Shown: one piece after another, positions 47,871-57,431 of the stretch
How the letters are laid out: every line of letters begins with the position of its first letter
Numbering within the stretch: the stretch's first letter is position 1
NCBI GenBank assembly: GCA_001028815.1
Contig: LDJB01000001.1
Span: 639,634-703,633 of the forward strand
Source: Peptococcaceae bacterium 1109
GTDB taxonomy: Bacteria; Bacillota; Limnochordia; Darwinibacteriales; Darwinibacteriaceae
Length of the DNA: 64,000 nucleotides
Direction: 5' to 3'
Notes under the pieces: generated by a model
The model's input: only the letters and a program-made list of their open reading frames with translations
Database searches by the model: none
What the model was told of the DNA's origin: nothing
Translations under genes and position numbers: made by a program

Positions 47871-49814
47871 CTACTCCTTAAACAGCCTGTTTTCAAACAT
47901 CCGGCCGCCAATGTAGACTTGGAGCACTGCACCATCGCCCCGGCCTTGGATGATGCGCTCGACTCGCTCCCCGCCGGGATGTGTTTCTCTGTATACCTCT
48001 CTGGCGCCAAAGTCATCGATAACCAAGATGGTTACTTCTTGAGGCGGACCCTCAGGCACGGTGATCTGAACCCGCAAGCTGGTCCACTGATCTTGCGGGG
48101 GCTGCTGCTGTGACTCAGCCTGGGGAGTGCTTGGCACCCGCACTGGCTGTCTGGGGGCTCCTTGGGAATAGACGAAGTCGATGGGCCAACCCACTTCTAC
48201 TCGCTCTCCAGGGGAGGGGTTCTGTTCAATGACTTGCCCTTCGCTGTACTCCGTACTGTACTCCTGCCACAAGTTACCTACGGTGAGCCCGTGGGCTGCA
48301 AGGCTTCCCTGCACATCCCTGAGCATCTGGCCGCGGAAATCAGGCACAACCACATAGGGGAGCACTTCTTGCCCGCGGTTGATAACCAGATCCACTGGAG
48401 TGCCCATCTCCACTGTGATGCCTGGCTCAGGGTGCTGTTCCACAACGGCGTTAACGGGAGACTCTGGGTCAAACACTTCCCGCTCCTCCCCTAAGACAAA
48501 CCCTGCCTGTGTCAGGGCTAGGCGCGCTTCCCGGGGAGTCATGCCTGAGACATCAGGCACCTCTAGAATCTGCCGTCCCATGCTGATCCGGACTTCGATG
48601 GGCCGGCCTTGCTTAACCATTCGGCCAGCTACCGGCTCTTGGGTCACGATGTGCCCTGCGGGGATGTTGTTGTCGTAGACTTCTTGTTCCACGCTGAGCA
48701 AAAGCCCAGCGGCCTGCAGAAGCCGCTCTGCCTCCGCAGTGCTTAAGCCTACAATAGCTGGCACCTGTACATCTTCTCCGAAGAGGATCATGGGCACAAT
48801 CTTCATCATGCCCCAGCCAAACCCGATCAGTAAAGCTAGTACCAGAATAATAGTCCCACCACGGCGGGGTTTGGCCTTCTTTCTCCTCCTGCCCTTGCCT
48901 TTTTTGCCTGCCACCTCATCAACCTCCTTGTCTGGTGCATCTATTGCTTCGAGCACCACCGTGTGCTCTTGAAGACTATCTGCATCTAGTTCCCGCTCGA
49001 TTCTCTGGAGGGCACGCGCCACTTCATCTGCATCCTGGGGACGCTGGCTGGGTTCCTTGGCCATCAGCTGCATCACCAGCTGTTCCAAGCTGCGGTTTAG
49101 TTCTGGCAGGTGCTGACGGAGGGGAACAGGGTTCTCCTGAATCTGCTTTAGCGCGATGGCAATGGGGGTATCCCCTCGGAAAGGCTGCCTGCCAGTGAGC
49201 ATCTCGTACATTACTACTCCCAGGGAATAAAGGTCGCTAGAACTGGTCACATTCACACCCCGGGCTTGCTCTGGGGAGAAGTAGTGTACCGATCCTAGCA
49301 CTACCCCAGTTTGGGTAAGGTTTGCAGCAGACATGGCTTGGGCGATACCGAAGTCTGTAACTTTTACTTGCCCTTCCTGGGTGATGAGGATGTTGTGGGG
49401 TTTGATGTCTCGGTGGACAATGCCGTGCTGATGGGCGTGGGAAAGGGCCCTGGCAATCTGCAGGGACACGCTCACTACAAAGTGTTCCGAAAGGGCACCT
49501 TTTTCGCGGATGACAGCACTGAGGTTTTCCCCTTGAACATATTCCATCACAATGAAGTGGGCTGTGTCGGTTTGACCCACATCGTAGATGTTCACCACAT
49601 TGGGATGGGATAGGCTAGCCGCGGATTGGGCCTCCCGGCGAAAGCGCTCCACAAACTCCATGTCCGTGGAAAATTGGTCTCTAAGCACCTTTACAGCAAC
49701 GATGCGGTTCAGCAGGGTGTCCTTGGCTCGATAGACCAAGGCCATCCCCCCGTCGCCCACTTTTTCTAAGATCTCATAGCGGTTAACTAACTTCTCACCA
49801 ATCATGGCAGTCAC
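47871..49814 (-). CDS. prkC: Ser/Thr protein kinase with C-terminal PASTA repeats
   Basis: Kinase HRDIKPHNILIT, DFGIAQ; TM; repeated PASTA VPxxxGxxxxxAxxxLxxxGL. Confidence 0.96.
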   Translation of the reverse strand: MTAMIGEKLVNRYEILEKVGDGGMALVYRAKDTLLNRIVAVKVLRDQFSTDMEFVERFRREAQSAASLSHPNVVNIYDVGQTDTAHFIVMEYVQGENLSAVIREKGALSEHFVVSVSLQIARALSHAHQHGIVHRDIKPHNILITQEGQVKVTDFGIAQAMSAANLTQTGVVLGSVHYFSPEQARGVNVTSSSDLYSLGVVMYEMLTGRQPFRGDTPIAIALKQIQENPVPLRQHLPELNRSLEQLVMQLMAKEPSQRPQDADEVARALQRIERELDADSLQEHTVVLEAIDAPDKEVDEVAGKKGKGRRRKKAKPRRGGTIILVLALLIGFGWGMMKIVPMILFGEDVQVPAIVGLSTAEAERLLQAAGLLLSVEQEVYDNNIPAGHIVTQEPVAGRMVKQGRPIEVRISMGRQILEVPDVSGMTPREARLALTQAGFVLGEEREVFDPESPVNAVVEQHPEPGITVEMGTPVDLVINRGQEVLPYVVVPDFRGQMLRDVQGSLAAHGLTVGNLWQEYSTEYSEGQVIEQNPSPGERVEVGWPIDFVYSQGAPRQPVRVPSTPQAESQQQPPQDQWTSLRVQITVPEGPPQEVTILVIDDFGAREVYRETHPGGERVERIIQGRGDGAVLQVYIGGRMFENRLFKE

Positions 49815-49822
49815 CTTTCAAT

Positions 49823-51199
49823 TCACATGCCTTGGGGCGTGCAGGCTGCCAAGGCTGCCTGCAGTACTGCGCCGCCTAAGGGCGCTGCAGTTTGGGAAGC
49901 TATGCCCCCGTGTTCCAGGACCACTACAACCGCAACCTCCGGATCGTAAGCAGGGGCAAAGCCCACAAACCAGCTGTGGTCCTGTCCTGCCCCAGTCTGA
50001 GCCGTGCCAGTTTTCCCCGCTGTAGGAATCCCTGGCAAGGCTGCCTCCCGGGCTGTGCCCCGTTCCACTGCTAAGACCATTCCATCTCTGACAGCGGCCG
50101 CGGCCCATTCAGGGATTACCTGGGTGTATGCCGCGGGCAGCTGCACTCGAGGCAACCGCCAGCCCCCCCGAACCTCCTGGACGAGGAGCGGCCGCATCAG
50201 CTTCCCCCCATTGGCGATGGCGGACACGGCTGAGGCCATTTGCAGGGGGGTGACCAAGAGATCCCCATGGCCGATGCCGATCTGCCCCCATCCGTAGTCT
50301 GATTGCTCGGGAGAGGGCAGGCGCCCCCGACTCATAGGTAGGGGCAAGGGCGGAATCTCCCCAAGGCCGAACTGGCTGAGGGCAGTGAGAAGCTTAGGGC
50401 CTAGTTCCGCGGCTAACAGCGCGAAAACCACGTTAGATGAATGGGCCAAGGCTTCCAAGGTTGTGATCCTGCCCAAGGCTTGGCCTTGGAAGTTCTTTAT
50501 CGCGCGGCCCTCAAGTTCCACTGCGCCCCGATCCACCCAGGGCTGCTCAGGGTAAGCAGCCCGCTCAGCGAAGGCAGCGCCTAATACCAAGGGCTTAATG
50601 GCAGAACCAGGGGGATATTGGCCCTGAACTGCCCGGTTTACAAAAGGACTTCGCTCATCTTGCAGATAATCTGACCAGCTCTCATCGAGGCGGTTGCCGT
50701 CCACGTACGGATAAGACACGAGGGCTAGGACCGCGCCTGTCTTGGGGTCCATAGCCACAGCGGCACCGACCTTTCCTGCCATGAGCTCTTCCATATGCTT
50801 TTGCAGGGGCAAGGCGATAGTGGTACGCACAGTCTGGCCTTGGCTTAGGCTGGAATTATACGCCTTTTCCAGCCCTGTCATGCCATAGCGCTGGTGGAAG
50901 TACCCGGTGATATGGCTTACAGACGGGCTGGCGTACACCCTGCGATACCCCACATCAGTGCTCACACTTTCCGCGAGGGGCTTCCCGTCCCTGTCCACGA
51001 TGGCTCCCCTCGGCTGGCGGAACACAGCGTAGCCCGTGGGATTTAGGGGATGGCCCTCTAGGTCCGCGATGGCCTGCCAGTACACCAAACCCCCGATGAG
51101 CAGAGCATAAGTGCACAAGATGAATAGGAAGCTTTTCCTGAAAAGTGCCTTCACTTCCCCCTCACCCTTCCTGTACTTGCCAGGATGCCCAGCATCCAC
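49823..51199 (-). CDS. Class B penicillin-binding protein (FtsI/PbpA-like)
   Basis: AIKPLVLGAAF (SxxK), SSN, KTGTAQT motifs. Confidence 0.93.
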   Translation of the reverse strand: MDAGHPGKYRKGEGEVKALFRKSFLFILCTYALLIGGLVYWQAIADLEGHPLNPTGYAVFRQPRGAIVDRDGKPLAESVSTDVGYRRVYASPSVSHITGYFHQRYGMTGLEKAYNSSLSQGQTVRTTIALPLQKHMEELMAGKVGAAVAMDPKTGAVLALVSYPYVDGNRLDESWSDYLQDERSPFVNRAVQGQYPPGSAIKPLVLGAAFAERAAYPEQPWVDRGAVELEGRAIKNFQGQALGRITTLEALAHSSNVVFALLAAELGPKLLTALSQFGLGEIPPLPLPMSRGRLPSPEQSDYGWGQIGIGHGDLLVTPLQMASAVSAIANGGKLMRPLLVQEVRGGWRLPRVQLPAAYTQVIPEWAAAAVRDGMVLAVERGTAREAALPGIPTAGKTGTAQTGAGQDHSWFVGFAPAYDPEVAVVVVLEHGGIASQTAAPLGGAVLQAALAACTPQGM

Positions 51200-52353
51200 A
51201 TATGGGCCGCCAGGGAACTGGAGCCGTAGCTGAGCAAGGGTAAAGTCATCCCGGTAAGGGGGAGCAAGCGCAGGATTCCCCCTACCACCAGGAACACTTG
51301 TGCCGAGAAAAGCAGGACTATTCCTAAAGCGGTGGATTGCTCCACCGGATCAGTGCTTCGGCTCGCGAGCCTCAGCCCGATAAAAGCGATGATAAGGTAC
51401 AGGCTTATCACCGACACTGTTCCAACTAATCCCAATTCTTCACCGATAAGGGCAAAAATAAAGTCGGTGTGCACCTCAGGGATTAATTCGCCTGCGCCGG
51501 CACCAATCCCTTTTCCCAGCACTTTCCCGTTGTTGAGGGCGAAAAGGCCTTGCAGGATCTGGTAACCTGCCCCCTCTGCGTGTTCCCAAGGGCTGATCCA
51601 AGCAGCGGCCCTGGTGCGCAGATGGGGAAACAGAAGCAGCGCCCCGGTAAATCCAGAAATTGTGAGCACGCCGTAGGCAGCCAGAAGCTTCCACGAACCA
51701 ACTATGAGGCTGGATAAAGCGCAGTATACCAGAAACACCAGCAGTGCAGGCCCCAGGTCCCGTTGCACCGCGAGGAGCATAAACACGCTGCCCAGAAACA
51801 GGAGCAACGGCCCCCAATAGGCTGCCCCTGCCCAACCCTGCTTGAGGGTCAGAAGGGGCCGGTTTTCCACGAGGTAGCGGGCAATAAACAGCACCAGCAG
51901 CACCTTTGCAAACTCCACCGGTTGAAAGCGGATGGGGCCCACAGCCAGCCAGGCCTTGGCCCCGCCAGACCACTGGCCAAAGATCAATGTAAGGGCGAGG
52001 AGTGCGGCAGCACTTACCCCAAAGACGTACTTAGCCCTGCTCGTGGCCCAGTTTCCCGCGAACCCGATGCAATATGCCCCCAGGCCAACCATGGCCCCGG
52101 TGAACATGTGCGCTGCCCACTCAGCCCGCAAGCGGTAGAGGAAAACCCACCCTAAACCTACTAACAACGCCGCAGGCAACAGCAGGGTATGTGTGCCGCC
52201 CCACTGCCGGGAAAGGAGGGCTAGCCCTGCAAACCCGCCCCAAATGGCCAGAAGCTGCCACCACAGGGCAAGGTTTTGACGTTGGCTTAGGGCTGCTAGG
52301 GCAAGCCCAAGCCATCCTGCAAGTTCTATCCACGGGAGAATCCAGCGGCGCAA
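51151..52353 (-). CDS. FtsW/RodA/SpoVE family SEDS protein
   Basis: Polytopic; FQPVEFAKVLLVLFIARYL; HTDFIFALIGEELGLVG. Confidence 0.94.
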   Translation of the reverse strand: MRRWILPWIELAGWLGLALAALSQRQNLALWWQLLAIWGGFAGLALLSRQWGGTHTLLLPAALLVGLGWVFLYRLRAEWAAHMFTGAMVGLGAYCIGFAGNWATSRAKYVFGVSAAALLALTLIFGQWSGGAKAWLAVGPIRFQPVEFAKVLLVLFIARYLVENRPLLTLKQGWAGAAYWGPLLLFLGSVFMLLAVQRDLGPALLVFLVYCALSSLIVGSWKLLAAYGVLTISGFTGALLLFPHLRTRAAAWISPWEHAEGAGYQILQGLFALNNGKVLGKGIGAGAGELIPEVHTDFIFALIGEELGLVGTVSVISLYLIIAFIGLRLASRSTDPVEQSTALGIVLLFSAQVFLVVGGILRLLPLTGMTLPLLSYGSSSLAAHMWMLGILASTGRVRGK

Positions 52354-52364
52354 TTCTCTGCCTC

Positions 52365-53078
52365 CTAAGGCACCTGGGCGACTATTACTGTAATATTATC
52401 TCGGCCTCCCAGGGCGTTGGCTAGGGCAACTAGCTCTTGGGCCGTTTCTTGCGGAGGCGACTTGGCGATGTGTTCCTTGATCTGTTCATCACTGAGCACA
52501 TCGGTTAAGCCATCGGTACAGATGAGGAGGCGGGCTCCAGAGGGTAGGAGCAGGCGGTGGAGTTCTACTTCCACTCGGCCAATGCCCAGTGCTTGAGAGA
52601 GGACGTGGCGCTGCGGGTGCAGCACTGCCTCTTCCGGTGAGAGGGTGCCTTGCCGGGTGAGCTCACCGACGACTGAATGGTCATTGGTAATGCGGTAAAG
52701 GTCCCCGTCAGCATAGTAATAGGCGCGGCTATCCCCCACATGCCCCACAGTCACGTCCGCCCCTTCCTCCACCAAGCGGCACAGGGCCATGGTGATGGTA
52801 GTGCCCATGCCCTGCATGGCAGGGTCACTTGAGGATGCTTGCGCAATCTCAGCATGTGCCCTCAAAATGGCCTCCTTGACCTCTTCCAGGGGATGCTCAA
52901 ACTGGAAGGGAAAACGGCGAATGGCCTCCACAGCCATGGCTGATGCCACCTCTCCCGCTTGATGCCCTCCCATACCATCGCAGACAACTAAGAGGCCCTT
53001 GTCTGTCCAAAAGGCATCCTCGTTAGTCTGGCGTACCCTGCCGATACTTGTTTCCGCCCCCACGTTCATCCTCAACAC
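52365..53078 (-). CDS. prpC: PP2C-family Ser/Thr phosphatase (PrpC/Stp)
   Basis: GRVRQTNEDAFW; VCDGMGGHQAGEVAS; GHVGDSRAYYY; GGRDNITVIV. Start 53078 (GTG) or 53069 (ATG). Confidence 0.95.
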   Translation of the reverse strand: MLRMNVGAETSIGRVRQTNEDAFWTDKGLLVVCDGMGGHQAGEVASAMAVEAIRRFPFQFEHPLEEVKEAILRAHAEIAQASSSDPAMQGMGTTITMALCRLVEEGADVTVGHVGDSRAYYYADGDLYRITNDHSVVGELTRQGTLSPEEAVLHPQRHVLSQALGIGRVEVELHRLLLPSGARLLICTDGLTDVLSDEQIKEHIAKSPPQETAQELVALANALGGRDNITVIVAQVP

Positions 53079-53080
53079 CC

Positions 53081-53182
53081 CTACTTAAACTCGTTCAGCA
53101 TCAGGCGAGCCATCTCCCACACCAAGCGCAGCAGCCACAGGACCAATGCCAGTCGTACTGCAAGGTAGAGGATAGCCATCAT
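53081..53182 (-). CDS. 33-aa membrane microprotein between FHA and PP2C genes
   Basis: MMAILYLAVRLALVLWLLRLVWEMARLMLNEFK*; AAGGAG 5 nt upstream of ATG; ATGA overlap with the FHA stop codon. Confidence 0.65.
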   Translation of the reverse strand: MMAILYLAVRLALVLWLLRLVWEMARLMLNEFK

Positions 53183-53907
53183 ATAGACTCCTTGTATGTA
53201 AGTACAGCTGTCCCCACCTGGATTTGATCCCCGGGCTTCAAGGGCACTGCCGTCACCCGGGTTCCGTTTACGAACAGGCCATTGGTGCTGTTGCTGTCCT
53301 CAATAACCCATTCGCCGTCCCGCTTGGAAATCCGGGCATGGATGCGGCTCACATTAGGCTCATCTAGGACCAGGTCGCACTGGGAACTCCGCCCGATGGC
53401 CATGCCGTCCTTGAGTGGTATCGGGGAACTTGCCCCTCGCCCAACCTCAACGATCAGGCACCCTCCGAGAATCTGCTGCCTGCGAAAGACCTGGGTGTCC
53501 ACGTTGGGCTCTTCTTGAGAAGGCAGCTCTTCACACTGCCCTTCGCAAAACTCCGCCCTAACTTGGAGCTGGCCTGATGTGAGCTCCGGATCGGCTGCAA
53601 AGGCCACAGAAAGCGGCCCGATAAATCGCAATTGATCCTTTTCTGCTTTTTCTTGCAAAACTCCTTTCAGCTCGCCCTCCAAAGTTCGAGCCAGGGAGCT
53701 CATGTCCTCAAGATCCCCCTGGCTGAGGATAATGGTGAACTTGTTAGGGGCATAAACGCAAGCCATGCTCACCCGCTTGTGCCTGTCCACCGCGGATAGT
53801 AGAGCTCTTCCTACTTCCAGAGGTTCAACCCGCCTGGGAATCCGGCGGCGGAAGGCACCCTCGATCCAGCTGCTAAGGCGGTGTTCGATTCGCTCTAGGA
53901 GGCTCAC
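53179..53907 (-). CDS. DUF3662 + FHA domain protein (FhaA-like)
   Basis: N-terminal RIEHRLSSWIEGAFRRRIPRRVEPLEVGRALL; C-terminal FHA IGRSSQCDLVLDEPNVSRIHARISKRDGEWVIEDSNSTNGLFVNG. Confidence 0.93.
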   Translation of the reverse strand: MSLLERIEHRLSSWIEGAFRRRIPRRVEPLEVGRALLSAVDRHKRVSMACVYAPNKFTIILSQGDLEDMSSLARTLEGELKGVLQEKAEKDQLRFIGPLSVAFAADPELTSGQLQVRAEFCEGQCEELPSQEEPNVDTQVFRRQQILGGCLIVEVGRGASSPIPLKDGMAIGRSSQCDLVLDEPNVSRIHARISKRDGEWVIEDSNSTNGLFVNGTRVTAVPLKPGDQIQVGTAVLTYKESI

Positions 53908-54965
53908 TCCCCCCTCCTCCTTTCACCTTTGTGTACTTGGCGGAGTTGGCCGCAAGCTGCTTCAATATCTGTCCCTCGCTCCTTGCGGATCGAAGCTGGT
54001 ATGCCCTGCCGTTCCAGGATCTCCTTAAACAGCTTCACTTCATCACTCCTGGGGCGCTGAAAGCCCTCCACGGGGTTCACTGGGATTAGGTTGACGTGGC
54101 ACAGCATGTCTTTAAGTAGGCCAGCCAGCATATGGGCATCGTGTGGTGCATCATTAAACCCTGCCATCAGGGCATACTCAAAAGAGATACGCCGATTGGT
54201 TTTGGCGGTATACACGCGGCAGGCCTCAAGCAGTTCCTCAATGGGATATCGCCGGTTGATAGGCATTACTTGGGAGCGCCGGGCGTTATCTGGTGCGTGG
54301 AGGGAGACCGCTAGGTTGATCTGGGTGTTCAAATCGGCGAACTGCAGGATTTCAGGGACCAGCCCGCACGTTGAGATGGTGATTCTGCGCTGGCCCAGGT
54401 TCATCCCGGCTTTGTCTTGCATGACAGCCGCGGCGGCCATAACCTCAGTGAAGTTGGCAAAGGGTTCTCCCATCCCCATGAACACGATGTTCGTCACTCC
54501 TGGCGCACCTGGGGGCAGCGCCCCCCGGACAGCGTTCACCTGGCTGACGATCTCCGCCCGAGAGAGGTTGCGCACAAACCCGCTTCGGCCTGTGGCGCAA
54601 AACGAACAGTTCATGGCACACCCCACCTGCGCGGAGATGCATAGTGTCCCCCGCCCTGGTTCGGGAATGTACACCGCTTCAATAGTACTGTGATCAAATA
54701 GTTCGAACAGATACTTGATGGTGCCATCCTGAGATTCCCGGGTTAGGATAATCCGGCAGGCAGAGGGAGTCCGGTACTTCTCCTCCAGGTGCTCCACCAC
54801 TTCTTGCGGGAGGTTGTGCATCTCCTCAAAGCTCGAGGAAGCTTTCTGGTGCACCCAGCGAAACACTTGGTCTGCCCGGAACCTAGGCCAGCCTTGCTCC
54901 GCCATAAGCTGGGCCAGTTCTTCTTTATGTAGCCCCGCCACATGTAGTTTATCCATATTTTCCAT
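53904..54965 (-). CDS. rlmN: Dual-specificity RNA methyltransferase RlmN
   Basis: CISAQVGCAMNCSFCATGRSGFVRNL radical SAM CxxxCxxC. Confidence 0.96.
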   Translation of the reverse strand: MENMDKLHVAGLHKEELAQLMAEQGWPRFRADQVFRWVHQKASSSFEEMHNLPQEVVEHLEEKYRTPSACRIILTRESQDGTIKYLFELFDHSTIEAVYIPEPGRGTLCISAQVGCAMNCSFCATGRSGFVRNLSRAEIVSQVNAVRGALPPGAPGVTNIVFMGMGEPFANFTEVMAAAAVMQDKAGMNLGQRRITISTCGLVPEILQFADLNTQINLAVSLHAPDNARRSQVMPINRRYPIEELLEACRVYTAKTNRRISFEYALMAGFNDAPHDAHMLAGLLKDMLCHVNLIPVNPVEGFQRPRSDEVKLFKEILERQGIPASIRKERGTDIEAACGQLRQVHKGERRRGE

Positions 54966-55008
54966 ATATTACTTACCTCCAAGAACCGCTAAACAGAGGG
55001 TGATCACG

Positions 55009-55302
55009 GTGAAAACTCATAATAAAATATACTTTCTGACCAGTTATGTGGAATACCTCTTAGAAAGGGGCATCCGGTCTGAAGAATATTATCTCGGGGA
55101 TGCCTCTCGGTTTATCCGTTTTCTCTTAGCCAACTCCACAGAAGAAGATGTGCGCCGCTTTATCGAGGAGTCTGCGGTATCCGGCACGTACCGTCAGCGC
55201 CTGGAGAAGACTTTGCGCCGGTTTTTCACCTTTTGCAGCGAACACCTGGCAATAGAATGTCCCCAAAAAACAAAAAAACCAGACACACGCCAATTAGGGT
55301 AA
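55009..55302 (+). pseudogene. Standalone phage-integrase-like N-terminal (SAM/core-binding) domain; probable truncated tyrosine recombinase remnant
   Basis: FLTSYVEYLLERGIRSEEYYLGDASRFIRFLL...YRQRLEKTLRRFFTFCSEH matches the core-binding pattern, but no catalytic domain; C-terminus runs into the tRNA terminator. Confidence 0.5.
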
Positions 55303-55320
55303 AAGCAAGCGCTTGTGTCT
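55262..55320 (-). terminator. Probable terminator of tRNA-Pro
   Basis: Minus strand AGACACAAGCGC...GCGTGTGTCT hairpin followed by GGTTTTTTTGTTTTTT. Confidence 0.6.
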
Positions 55321-55334
55321 AGTTCTATACAAAG

Positions 55335-55411
<77 letters not shown>

Positions 55412-55498
55412 CATTAGTAAGTATACACTTTCAGGCAGGACTTTGTCAATGTAGATAGAATACCCTCTTGGAGTAAATTCAGAGAAGGAGCTTGACTA

Positions 55499-56554
55499 AT
55501 GGACCAGTTAAAAGTAGCTGTGATCGGTTGCGGTAATGTCTCCAGCGTGCACTTGGCAGCGGTAGTGAACAATCCCCGTGCCCAACTTGTAGCCGTCTGC
55601 GATATTAAGCCAGAACGGGCTCAGGCAGCGGGGGAAGCGTACTCTGTCCCCTACTTCACTGATTACCACGATGTCCTTGCCCTAAAACCGGATGTGGTAC
55701 ACATCTGCACTCCCCACCACACCCATGCGGAGCTCACCATCGCCGCTTGTGAAAAGGGTATTCACGTCCTTACAGAAAAGCCAATGGCAGTGAGCCTCCA
55801 CGATGCTGACCGCATGATCACTGCTGCGGCAGAACATAACGTCACCCTAGGCGTGATCTTTCAAAACCGCTACAACCCTGCCTCCCTTGCTGTAAAGCAG
55901 GCGGTGGAATCAGGGCGTTTGGGGAAAATCAAAGGAGCACGGATGTTCGTCACATGGTATCGGCCTGATGAGTATTACTCCAAGAGCGACTGGAAGGGCA
56001 CCTGGGACAAAGAAGGGGGCGGGGTCCTCATCGACCAGGCGATCCATACCATGGACCTCATGCAGTGGATTGTAGGGGAGATTGATTACCTTAAGTCTGC
56101 CATGGCCAACCGTACCCATGACATTATTGATGTGGAAGATGTGGCGGAAGCCACCATTCACTTTAAGAACGGCGCTATTGGCAGCCTCTATGCCTGCAAC
56201 TTCTATACATATGATGCAGAGGTTTTCCTTGAGGTCCACGGCGAGCTGGGCACCGCGGTTATTGAGAAGGACAAGGCCCGCATCCGCATTCAAGGGCAGC
56301 CTGAAGAACGGGTCTACGCGGAGGGCGATCACGAAGTGGTGGGCAAATCCTACTGGGGTGTCAGCCACAAAGTGCAGATTGATGAGTTCTACCAGGATAT
56401 CCTAAATGGGCGGCGCCCACAGATCGATGGCGATGAAGGGCGCAAAGCTCTAGAGTTTGTCCGAGCATGCTACTACAGTGCTACCACCGGCGAGGCGGTA
56501 CACTTCCCCTTTAACGAGCCCCTGGGCTTTACTCCACCTTCCCTCACAAAATAG
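55499..56554 (+). CDS. Gfo/Idh/MocA family oxidoreductase
   Basis: LKVAVIGCGNVSSVHLAAV Rossmann; VHICTPHHTHAELTIAACEKGIHVLTEKPMA. Confidence 0.94.
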   Translation: MDQLKVAVIGCGNVSSVHLAAVVNNPRAQLVAVCDIKPERAQAAGEAYSVPYFTDYHDVLALKPDVVHICTPHHTHAELTIAACEKGIHVLTEKPMAVSLHDADRMITAAAEHNVTLGVIFQNRYNPASLAVKQAVESGRLGKIKGARMFVTWYRPDEYYSKSDWKGTWDKEGGGVLIDQAIHTMDLMQWIVGEIDYLKSAMANRTHDIIDVEDVAEATIHFKNGAIGSLYACNFYTYDAEVFLEVHGELGTAVIEKDKARIRIQGQPEERVYAEGDHEVVGKSYWGVSHKVQIDEFYQDILNGRRPQIDGDEGRKALEFVRACYYSATTGEAVHFPFNEPLGFTPPSLTK

Positions 56555-56566
56555 CGGCGAAATAGA

Positions 56567-56612
56567 CACGGAGCCTCTTTGGTGCTAAACAGCACCGAAG
56601 GGGCTCCGTTTT
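56567..56612 (+). terminator. Strong hairpin terminator between convergent Gfo/Idh gene and spo0A
   Basis: ACGGAGCCTCTTTGGTGCTAAACAGCACCGAAGGGGCTCCGTTTT. Confidence 0.8.
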
Positions 56613-56617
56613 GTACC

Positions 56618-57373
56618 CTATTTGTGCAGCGCGTGGGCTTCTTCGGCCAATTTGGCGATAAACAGAGAGTTTGTTGGGACCCGTTCTCCCCCGAGCTGGC
56701 TGCAGAGCTCCTTGATACCGTCCCGGTTGCCATTTTCCCAAGCGGCAACAATGGCGTTGCGAATTGCAGCCTCCACTCCTCCAGGAGTGGTATTATACTT
56801 ATGGGCCAGGGCGGGATAGAGCTCCTTGGTAAGGGTCCCACTGAGATAACCGGTTGCAGCACACATCATCACAGCTTCTCTGATGTATGCGAAACCTTTG
56901 TAATGAGGGGGGACCCCTAGCTTATGTAAGATCCTGGTGATCGCGGCTTCCAGGTTCCCCGGCGCCCCGCCGTGGACAGCTGCGGCTTCTTGCCCTATGG
57001 CCACACGGGGTTGGGTGAACTGCCGGATCCGATCTGTCAAGACCTGCAAACTGAAGGGTTTGAGCATGAAATAATCCACGCCTAACTCTGTGAATCGGGC
57101 AATGAGATCGTCCCGGCCGAACGCGGTTAAGACAATAATCCGGGGCCTGCGCGCTAGGCTTAGTGAGTCTAAGCGCTCCAACACCCCTATGCCGTCCAGG
57201 TGGGGCATGGTGATGTCCAGGATAACCACGTCGGGCGCCAGTTCCCCGATGAGGGCCAGAGCTTGTTCCCCATCGTGGGCTTCTCCCACCATGGTTAAGT
57301 CTTCTTGGGTGGCAAAGTATTCGCGCAAAAGTCGGCACAATTCGACATTATTGTCCACAACCAGAATTCTCAT
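56618..57373 (-). CDS. spo0A: Sporulation transcription factor Spo0A
   Basis: Receiver VVILDITMPHLDGIGVLERL; effector GVPPHYKGFAYIREAVMM...LTKELYPALAHKYNTTPGGVEAAIRNAI. Confidence 0.95.
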   Translation of the reverse strand: MRILVVDNNVELCRLLREYFATQEDLTMVGEAHDGEQALALIGELAPDVVILDITMPHLDGIGVLERLDSLSLARRPRIIVLTAFGRDDLIARFTELGVDYFMLKPFSLQVLTDRIRQFTQPRVAIGQEAAAVHGGAPGNLEAAITRILHKLGVPPHYKGFAYIREAVMMCAATGYLSGTLTKELYPALAHKYNTTPGGVEAAIRNAIVAAWENGNRDGIKELCSQLGGERVPTNSLFIAKLAEEAHALHK

Positions 57374-57396
57374 ATTCTCCCTCCTTCTCCACGTTC

Positions 57397-57412
57397 TTTG
57401 ACAAAAGACAAA
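57397..57412 (-). promoter_or_regulatory. Tandem 0A-box-like sequence upstream of spo0A
   Basis: Minus strand TTTGTCTTTTGTCAAA; TTTGTCAAA matches the 0A-box TTTGTCRAA. Confidence 0.5.
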
Positions 57413-57431
57413 CAGTTCCTTCTAGTGTCTT

